From Rhizobacter sp. SG703 (GTDB lineage Bacteria; Pseudomonadota; Gammaproteobacteria; Burkholderiales; Burkholderiaceae_C), in assembly GCF_012275445.1 (NCBI RefSeq), contig NZ_JAAZQK010000003.1, positions 248,001 through 312,000 on the forward strand: 64,000 nucleotides of DNA, in the 5' to 3' direction. Both the position numbers and the translations under genes were made by a program. Positions 58,570 through 64,000 of the stretch are shown piece after piece. Each line of letters starts with the position of its first letter. Within the stretch, counting starts at the first letter, position 1. The notes beneath the pieces were generated by a model. It was not told where the DNA came from and ran no database searches. It was given only the letters and a program-made list of their open reading frames with translations.

Positions 58570-59964
58570 ATGACCCGACCGATCCGCACCCGCATCGCCC
58601 CGTCGCCCACCGGCTTCCTGCACCTGGGCACGGCCCGCACCGCGCTGTACTCGTGGGCTTTCGCGCGCCACTTCGGCGGTGAGTTCGTGCTGCGCATCGA
58701 AGACACCGACGTCGCCCGCTCGACGCAGGATTCGGTCGACCAGATCCTCGCGTCCATGCGCTGGCTCGGGCTCGATTACGACGAAGGCCCGGTCTACCAG
58801 ATGCAGCGGCTCGACCGTTACCGCGCGGTGGTCGACCAGATGCTGGCCGATGGCCACGCCTACCGCTGCTACACCACGCCCGAGGAGCTCGACGCGATGC
58901 GCGAGGCGCAGCGCGCGCGCGGCGAGAAGACGCGCTACGACGGCCGCTGGCGCCCCGAGCCGGGCAAGACGCTGCCGGCGCCGCCGGCCGGCGTGGACGC
59001 GGTGATCCGCTTCGCGAACCCGCAGGACGGCATCGTCCGCTGGGACGACCTGGTCAAGGGCCCGATCAGCATCGCGAACAAGGAGATCGACGACCTGATC
59101 ATCATGCGGGCCGACGGCGTGCCGACCTACAACTTCGCGGTGGTCGTCGACGACTGGGACATGGCGATCAGCCACGTGTTCCGCGGCGACGAGCATGTGA
59201 ACAACACGCCGTGGCAGATCAACATCTTCAATGCGCTGAAGGCGCCGCTGCCGCTGTTCGGCCACGTGCCGGTGATCCTCGGCGACGACGGGCAGAAGCT
59301 GTCGAAGCGGCGCGGCGCGGTCAGCGTGACGGCGTACGAGGAGAACGGCTTCCTGCCGGAAGCGATGCTGAACTACCTGGCGCGCCTGGGCTGGAGCCAT
59401 GGCGACGAAGAGCTGTTCACGCGCGAGCAGCTGGTATCGTGGTTCGACGGCACTCACCTGTCGAAGAGTCCCGCGCAATGGGATGCAGCGAAGCTCGCAT
59501 GGGTCAACGCGCACTACCTGAAGACCATCGACGAGCGCCGCCTGGCCGCGCTGGTGGTGGGGCAGTTCGCGCGCCGCGGCATCAGCGTGTCGGAAGACGA
59601 GGTGGCCGCGCGCTGCGGCCTGTTCAAGGACCGCTGCTCGACGACGGTGGAACTGGCCGACTGGCTGCAGATGTATTTCGCCGACGTGGCGCCGAGTGCC
59701 GAAGACCTGGCGGCCCACGTGACCGATGCGGTCAGGCCGGCGCTCGCGACGCTGCGCGACAAGTTCGCTGCGCTGAGCGAGTGGAGCAAGCCCGCGATCG
59801 CGGCCGCGATCAAGGAGACGCTTGCGGCGCATGGCCTGAAGATGCCGCAGCTGGCGCATGCGGTTCGCGTGCTGGTGTGCGGGCGTGCGCAGACGCCGTC
59901 GGTCGATGCGGTGCTCGAGCTGTTCGCGCGCGAAAAAATTCTGGAGCGTCTCCAGAAGGCCTGA
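58570..59964 (+). CDS. gltX: Glutamyl-tRNA synthetase
   Basis: A 464-aa class I aminoacyl-tRNA synthetase. It has the HIGH-like motif in [16 protein letters not shown], the KMSKS-like motif [10 protein letters not shown], and [18 protein letters not shown] in the catalytic domain. The C-terminal helical anticodon-binding domain (from about residue 330) is complete. The inverted-repeat element ends eight bases before its ATG, so its leader may lie inside that element. A tRNA operon including tRNA-Glu follows. Confidence 0.96.
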   Translation: MTRPIRTRIAPSPTGFLHLGTARTALYSWAFARHFGGEFVLRIEDTDVARSTQDSVDQILASMRWLGLDYDEGPVYQMQRLDRYRAVVDQMLADGHAYRCYTTPEELDAMREAQRARGEKTRYDGRWRPEPGKTLPAPPAGVDAVIRFANPQDGIVRWDDLVKGPISIANKEIDDLIIMRADGVPTYNFAVVVDDWDMAISHVFRGDEHVNNTPWQINIFNALKAPLPLFGHVPVILGDDGQKLSKRRGAVSVTAYEENGFLPEAMLNYLARLGWSHGDEELFTREQLVSWFDGTHLSKSPAQWDAAKLAWVNAHYLKTIDERRLAALVVGQFARRGISVSEDEVAARCGLFKDRCSTTVELADWLQMYFADVAPSAEDLAAHVTDAVRPALATLRDKFAALSEWSKPAIAAAIKETLAAHGLKMPQLAHAVRVLVCGRAQTPSVDAVLELFAREKILERLQKA

Positions 59965-59974
59965 AAAATCTGCC

Positions 59975-59980
59975 TATAAT
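59975..59980 (+). promoter_or_regulatory. -10 box of the tRNA operon
   Basis: A perfect TATAAT lies eleven bases after the gltX stop and about 70 bp before tRNA-Ala. No good -35 hexamer is visible at the 17-bp distance. Confidence 0.55.
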
Positions 59981-60051
59981 CGTGGTCTTCGCTAGTGAGA
60001 ACAGCGCAGCGTCTGAAGGTAGCTCGAAAGAGCGGCCGACAGGAAACCCAA

Positions 60052-60127
<76 letters not shown>

Positions 60128-60180
60128 AGACATCGAGTCGGGGTGCGCTGTTCAAAGTGGTGAAGATGTGAAGAGTTTTT

Positions 60181-60256
60181 GTCCCCTTCGTCTAGAGGCC
60201 TAGGACACCACCCTTTCACGGTGATTACAGGGGTTCGAATCCCCTAGGGGACGCCA
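60181..60256 (+). tRNA. tRNA-Glu (TTC)
   Basis: A 76-nt cloverleaf with acceptor GTCCCCT/AGGGGAC, anticodon TTC in CCTTTCACGG, T loop GGTTCGAATCC and encoded CCA. It follows tRNA-Ala by 53 bases. Confidence 0.97.
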
Positions 60257-60337
60257 AGTTTGGCGGGGCTTGCGCAGAGAGTCGACGGCTGAAAGGCTGC
60301 GGATCAAAGCGGAAACCCGCTGCGGTAAGAAGAAATT

Positions 60338-60414
60338 GGAGTGGTAGTTCAGTTGGTTAGAATACCGGCCTGTCACGCCGGGGGTCGCGGGTTCGAGCCC
60401 CGTCCACTCCGCCA
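60338..60414 (+). tRNA. tRNA-Asp (GTC)
   Basis: A 77-nt cloverleaf with acceptor GGAGTGG/CCACTCC, anticodon GTC in CCTGTCACG, T loop GGTTCGAGCC and encoded CCA. It is the last tRNA of the operon and lies directly before two integrase genes, so its 3' end is the likely attachment site of an island. Confidence 0.97.
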
Positions 60415-60422
60415 ACCATTCG

Positions 60423-60462
60423 GAAAGCCCTTGCAAGTCGTTGATTTGCGGGGGCTTTTTCT
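60423..60462 (+). terminator. Intrinsic terminator of the tRNA operon
   Basis: AAAGCCCTTGCAA pairs with TTTGCGGGGGCTTT, allowing two G-U pairs, around a short loop. A TTTTTCTTT tract follows. Confidence 0.88.
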
Positions 60463-60493
60463 TTGGTGCTGCTACCCAACCTACATGCATCGG

Positions 60494-60522
60494 TGCTACC
60501 CCGACGACCCTTCGGAGTAGCA
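60494..60522. other. Inverted repeat upstream of the first integrase
   Basis: TGCTACCCCGA (60494-60504) and TCGGAGTAGCA (60512-60522) are 11-bp arms with one mismatch and a seven-base loop. They lie between the tRNA terminator and the integrase start. It could be a recombinase-binding or regulatory site. Confidence 0.4.
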
Positions 60523-60607
60523 AGCGGTGTTGCAGGCCTCAAGGCCAGCAGCTTGCATCGCTGAGCTGCACCGCGGGGTCGATGTCCACCCTCAGCGGAG
60601 CATCGAC

Positions 60608-62161
60608 ATGAGCACCTCAGCAGCACGCGCCGGCCACCTGGCGTTGGTCAGACCGACATCCACATCCAAATCTCCTTTCCTGCATCGGCGAGGACCCAGG
60701 TACTACTTCAAGCGCAAGGTACCTGCGGACTGTCGTGAGCTGTTCGGCGGACAACGGCAGCTCTGGAAGAGTCTTGGCACCGACCAACTCGAGAAGGCGA
60801 AGGTCATGCTCGCCGTCGAGGTCACGGAGTTCGACCTGGCAGTGGCCCGGCACCGCAGGGAGCGGGCGGCATGCGCTGCGGGTGTCGTTCCGTTGCGCCA
60901 CGCCCTAAGCAATGCGCCAACAGTCCCGGCATCAGAGCCTCGTGGCGACGCGACGTCGGCGTCGCTTGCGCACATGGATGTCTTGAAGGCCATCGAGACC
61001 GCGTTCGAACGCTTGCGCGGCCTGATGGCCCCCCAGGTGCCACTTGCGCCGACTGCCGTATCGAAACCAGTGCCAGCGCATTCAACAGTGCTGGCGAACC
61101 AGCAGCCGGCTACATCGGGCCCGCAGCGAGGTCGAATCCAACCAACCCTTCTGCATCTCTTCGAGGACTGGAAACGCAAACAGGCGCGACCACGCACCAT
61201 CGGCGCTGTGCAAAAGGCGGTGCTTGAGTTTCACGAGCTTCATGGGGCGCTGTCTATCGAGACCATCAATCGCCAGCACGCGCGCGACTACCGCGATGCG
61301 CTCATCGAACGTCGCCTGTCAGACGGCACCATCGAGAACCGCATTGGCTTCCTCTCGACCTTGGTTCGTCACGGTCAGCTGGAAATGGTCGAGCACGTTC
61401 TTGCGAATCCGTTCGAGCGCATCGAAATCTACGGAGGGCAAGGCCTGCGAACACCAAAAGACCGGCGCGCGTTCGACGTCGGCGAACTGAACTTGATTTA
61501 CGCGAGCAGGCTGTACACCCAGAACGACCGACCGCAAGGGCAGTGTGCCGAGGCCGCCTACTGGGCGCCGCTGATGGGCCCGCTCGTTGGCGCGCGCATC
61601 GAAGAGGTGGCTCAGCTTCGAATCGAAGACATCCAACGCATCAACGGCAGTTGGTCTCTGCGCATCTGCGACCTCGGCGATGACCAAACCATCAAGACCC
61701 CCGGTAGCTTTCGTCGTGTCCCGCTGCACGACGCCCTCGTTCAGCTGGGTTTTCTTAAGTACGCGGCGGAGCAAGCGCGCGCCGGTGCCGGGCGAGTTTT
61801 CCCGTCGCTGAGCAATGACAACGCAAACCGCATTTGGTCGAACGCGTTGGGCAAATGGTGGAATCGCTACATCGACGGCATCGGTCTGTCCGACTCACGG
61901 CTCGACTATCACTCTTTCCGGTACACCTTCCGCCAGCAGTGCAGCCTTTGCGGCATCGAAAACGAGACGCGGGATGCTCTCACCGGGCACTGGGTGAGCA
62001 ACAACGACTCCGGCCGGACGTACATGAAGGCGGAGAACCGCCAGTACCCGTATCCGAAGCTGGTGGAAGCGATGAAATCGCTGCGCTACGACGAACTGCA
62101 GGTCTCGCACCTGTTCGTCGAGGAGCCGATGGCTGGCGTCGAAGAGGCGCTGCTCCGCTGA
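60608..62161 (+). CDS. Tyrosine recombinase / site-specific integrase (first of two)
   Basis: A 517-aa integrase; ATG 60608 is chosen for the GGAG seven bases upstream. The N-terminal segment RRGPRYYFKRKVPADCRE is the short domain seen in many proteobacterial island integrases. A core-binding SAM-like domain lies about 180-275. The catalytic domain has Arg330 (GARIEEVAQL), Lys363, His435 and Arg438 (YHSFRYTFR), His461 (LTGHW) and the nucleophile Tyr472 (GRTYMK); all key residues are present, so it should be active. It lies downstream of tRNA-Asp in the same direction. The next gene is a paralogue. Slightly lower GC than the core genes supports transfer. Confidence 0.9.
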   Translation: MSTSAARAGHLALVRPTSTSKSPFLHRRGPRYYFKRKVPADCRELFGGQRQLWKSLGTDQLEKAKVMLAVEVTEFDLAVARHRRERAACAAGVVPLRHALSNAPTVPASEPRGDATSASLAHMDVLKAIETAFERLRGLMAPQVPLAPTAVSKPVPAHSTVLANQQPATSGPQRGRIQPTLLHLFEDWKRKQARPRTIGAVQKAVLEFHELHGALSIETINRQHARDYRDALIERRLSDGTIENRIGFLSTLVRHGQLEMVEHVLANPFERIEIYGGQGLRTPKDRRAFDVGELNLIYASRLYTQNDRPQGQCAEAAYWAPLMGPLVGARIEEVAQLRIEDIQRINGSWSLRICDLGDDQTIKTPGSFRRVPLHDALVQLGFLKYAAEQARAGAGRVFPSLSNDNANRIWSNALGKWWNRYIDGIGLSDSRLDYHSFRYTFRQQCSLCGIENETRDALTGHWVSNNDSGRTYMKAENRQYPYPKLVEAMKSLRYDELQVSHLFVEEPMAGVEEALLR

Positions 62162-62171
62162 CGTTGGCGAT

Positions 62172-62199
62172 GCCGGTCGTGAACAGCTTCACGACCGGC
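62172..62199. terminator. Hairpin just after the first integrase
   Basis: GCCGGTCGTGAA and TTCACGACCGGC form a perfect 12-bp stem with a CAGC loop, starting 11 bases after the stop codon. No T-run follows, so it may terminate weakly, stabilise mRNA, or be a protein-binding site. Confidence 0.5.
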
Positions 62200-62298
62200 G
62201 GGCCTCGGCATGGATGACCTGTTCCCGAACGTTGGCTCACCGCCTGGTGACTGCCATCGCCGTGGCCGCGGTCGAAGCTGCAAGCGAGCTCCCTTGGA

Positions 62299-62314
62299 TG
62301 TGAGCCGGCTCACA
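62299..62314. promoter_or_regulatory. CRP-like box 1 (TGTGA-N6-TCACA)
   Basis: TGTGAGCCGGCTCACA is a perfect match to the CRP consensus symmetry and part of an 18-bp perfect palindrome (62298-62315). It lies about 150 bp upstream of the second integrase start. Confidence 0.6.
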
Positions 62315-62340
62315 TTCGTGAGTAGATGTTGGTCCTGACC

Positions 62341-62356
62341 TGTGAATGCGCTCACA
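62341..62356. promoter_or_regulatory. CRP-like box 2 (TGTGA-N6-TCACA)
   Basis: TGTGAATGCGCTCACA has perfect arms and lies exactly 42 bp (four helical turns) after box 1, so a regulator would bind both on the same face of the DNA. Confidence 0.6.
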
Positions 62357-62411
62357 AAGCCGATGAAACAGGCGTTGCGAGCGCGCGGGGCGGTCGGCAC
62401 AGTGACGTTCA

Positions 62412-62425
62412 GTGATGCGCGTCAC
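62412..62425. promoter_or_regulatory. GTGA-N6-TCAC palindrome (third, shorter site)
   Basis: GTGATGCGCGTCAC shares the inner arms of the two upstream boxes but lacks the outer T/A pair. It is 70 bp from box 2 and about 40 bp before the integrase start, where a bound protein could repress. Confidence 0.45.
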
Positions 62426-62464
62426 CCAACCTCGACCTCAACCCCCTTTTGCAACGCAGTCCCA

Positions 62465-64000
62465 ATGGCCATTTCGACCCAGACTCACGCCAGCTCGCCA
62501 TGCATGCCAGCCGCTCCGATACCGCGCGTTCTTTACCTGCATGAGCGCGACGGCTGGTACTACTTCAAGCGGAAGATTCCCGCCGCCATTCAATGGGCGT
62601 TCGGTGGGGCCAAGCAAATCTGGAAGTCCCTGGAGACCTCGAGTCGCGACGTTGCAGTCAAAGCTATCGAGACTCAACGAAAGTCGTTCGACGCCGAGGT
62701 GGCGAGAGCCCGTCAGGTGAAAGGTGCCGCTGTCGTGAGGCGCGAACAAGTGCGTCAGCGCGGCATTGGCACAAGCAAGTACCTGCTTGATGCGCACATC
62801 GAACCGCTGCTCGACCGTTTCGAGCACGCTCATCTGATTACGGATGACGAGGAGCGCAACGGTCTGTCCGTCGTTGAGCGCGCTGAGCGACACGCGGAAT
62901 TGGAATCGGCGTTGGCGCAGATGCTCGAGCAAGCGGCGACTGAAGACTTTGCTGGGTACGAAGAGACCGCGCAGGAGCTCTTAACGGGGGAGCAATTGCT
63001 CGCGCCTCCAGGCTCCGCCGTCCGTAAGAGCTTCTTGCAGCGCCTGCTGCAAAGAGATATCCACATCGTTGAGGTTCAGCTCGAGAGGCTGCGCGGCAGG
63101 GTCACGCCTACGGCGAAGGACGCGCCACCGCCGCCGCGGCGAATGCCGACGATGCTTGACATCCTTGAGCATTGGGCGAGTGATAAAACGAATCAGCGCA
63201 CTGTCGACACCTACCGAGGGTTTGTAGCCGAGTTCGAGCATGTCGCTGGTGCGTTGCCGTGCGTTGCAATTCAGGGCGAGGATGCCGACACATTGGTGGG
63301 GCGACTTGCTGGTCGTGAGTGCTCGCGGGAGACCGCCGAAAACTATCTGGGAGGGCTCGCGACGATTTTCCGGCATGGAATCACCCAGCGGCTCGTACCG
63401 CAAGGGAGCCTCAACCCATTCGAACACTGCCACATCGACATCGCAAAGCGCGCGCGTAGTCAGGACCGTCGCGGCTACGAACTGGCGGAGCTCAATGTCT
63501 TCTTTACGTCCCGCTTGTACACATCGCACTACCGTCCTCAAGGGCAGGTTTCCGATGCTGGCTTCTGGGCCCCGCTGGTTGCGGCTTTCACTGGCGGGCG
63601 CATCGAAGAGCTCTGCCAAGCCAGCGTGCAGGATGTGTCGCGCATCAACGGAGTGTGGACGTTGAGAATCGCTGAACTGGATGAGGGTCAAGCCATCAAG
63701 ACCGAAGGTAGCTGGCGATACGTGCCAATCCACGAAGAGCTCATTCGTTGTGGGTTCCTGGTCTACGTCGCATCGGTGCGCGGGGCAGGGAAGCAGCAAC
63801 TGTTCCCGACGCTGCGGAATGACAACAAGTACAAGCTATGGTCAAACGCGTTGGGTAAATGGTTCTCTCGCTACATCGACAGCATCGGCCTGACTGACGA
63901 CCGCCTTTGCTTCCACAGCTTCAGATTTTCGTTTCGGCAATGGTGTACCCATTCCGGCATCAGCGATGAGGTGCGTGATGCCCTGACTGGGCATTGGGTG
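62465..64000 (+). CDS. Tyrosine recombinase / site-specific integrase (second, cut by window edge)
   Basis: The frame is open from before ATG 62465 to the window end (512 codons). ATG 62504 is an alternative start and neither has a strong ribosome-binding site. It is a paralogue of the upstream integrase: it shares DGWYYFKRKIPA at the N-terminus and FFTSRLYTSHYRPQGQ, GGRIEELCQ (catalytic Arg), ELDEGQAIKTEGSWRYVP (Lys) and CFHSFRFSFRQW (His, Arg). LTGHWV (His) is reached just at the edge. The nucleophile tyrosine lies beyond the window. A longer middle region (about 60-220) distinguishes it from its neighbour. It likely works with the first integrase in excision/integration of the island. Confidence 0.88.
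   Translation, partial: MAISTQTHASSPCMPAAPIPRVLYLHERDGWYYFKRKIPAAIQWAFGGAKQIWKSLETSSRDVAVKAIETQRKSFDAEVARARQVKGAAVVRREQVRQRGIGTSKYLLDAHIEPLLDRFEHAHLITDDEERNGLSVVERAERHAELESALAQMLEQAATEDFAGYEETAQELLTGEQLLAPPGSAVRKSFLQRLLQRDIHIVEVQLERLRGRVTPTAKDAPPPPRRMPTMLDILEHWASDKTNQRTVDTYRGFVAEFEHVAGALPCVAIQGEDADTLVGRLAGRECSRETAENYLGGLATIFRHGITQRLVPQGSLNPFEHCHIDIAKRARSQDRRGYELAELNVFFTSRLYTSHYRPQGQVSDAGFWAPLVAAFTGGRIEELCQASVQDVSRINGVWTLRIAELDEGQAIKTEGSWRYVPIHEELIRCGFLVYVASVRGAGKQQLFPTLRNDNKYKLWSNALGKWFSRYIDSIGLTDDRLCFHSFRFSFRQWCTHSGISDEVRDALTGHWV

Larger units (their letters stand above)
62162..62464. other. Palindrome-rich spacer between the two integrases, 303 bp
   Basis: No gene is seen here. The spacer holds a 12-bp-stem hairpin (62172-62199), a TCACC-GCCT-GGTGA palindrome (62237-62250) and three GTGA-N6-TCAC palindromes listed separately. 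The density of symmetric sites suggests regulation of the second integrase or recombination-protein binding. Confidence 0.6.

Overview
The window is GC-rich, double-stranded-coding chromosomal DNA that looks like a betaproteobacterium of the order Burkholderiales, most likely in the Rubrivivax/Leptothrix/Methylibium-like branch. This is inferred from the gene order leuC-leuD-leuB-asd-fimV-truA-trpF-trpB-trpA-accD-folC-(SPOR)-cvpA-purF-metZ-gltX and from gntR-sdhCDAB-sdhE-gltA lying divergent to mdh. No species can be named from the sequence alone.

Region by region. (1) 1-7106: the start of an RTX-like protein on the minus strand faces a plus-strand run that begins with a TolC-type outer-membrane channel. 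The run continues with six sugar genes: a fused N-acyltransferase/3,4-ketoisomerase of FdtD type, a GNAT acetyltransferase, a DegT/FdtB-type aminotransferase, a GT2 glycosyltransferase, a left-handed beta-helix acyltransferase and a methyltransferase. It looks like a small 3-amino-3,6-dideoxyhexose assembly and decoration operon coupled to a type I secretion channel. (2) 7182-13640: accessory genes on the minus strand. There is a lone, clearly less GC-rich gene with a 2-oxoglutarate/Fe(II) oxygenase-like signature, a chemoreceptor, and an overlapping pair that looks like a type III secretion chaperone (CesT-like) plus an ankyrin-repeat effector with a Cys-His-Asp (papain-like) N-terminal half. 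(3) 13826-26808: two paralogous minus-strand genes, 938 and 3359 codons, built almost entirely from an uninterrupted 8-residue repeat and ending in calcium-loop domains and the same GPLI tail. The larger has an exact 576-bp super-repeat (24 octads), the smaller a 408-bp super-repeat (17 octads). These are the most striking objects in the window.

(4) 26998-40954: sbcB, then a central-carbon block. On the minus strand are acnB, a small exported protein, a CitE-like CoA-ester lyase, trans-aconitate methyltransferase and mdh; on the plus strand are a GntR regulator, sdhCDAB, sdhE and gltA. A perfect AT-rich palindrome in the mdh/gntR divergent promoter is the likely operator. (5) 41072-59964: a long plus-strand run of leucine, aspartate-family, tryptophan, fatty-acid, folate, purine and methionine genes, the polar protein FimV and gltX. 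Several neighbours overlap by 1-4 bases, suggesting translational coupling. A 191-bp nested inverted-repeat element, resembling a MITE, fills the metZ-gltX gap. (6) 59975-64000: a tRNA-Ala/Glu/Asp operon followed directly by two tandem paralogous tyrosine recombinases. They mark the edge of an integrated island that continues past the window. The 303-bp gap between the recombinases is packed with palindromes, including two perfect TGTGA-N6-TCACA boxes 42 bp apart.

Functionally the window mixes conserved housekeeping metabolism (43 to 100% of its right side) with a left third devoted to surface or secreted products. Secretion ABC/membrane-fusion proteins, a type III apparatus and dTDP-sugar precursor genes are not present here and would have to lie elsewhere.
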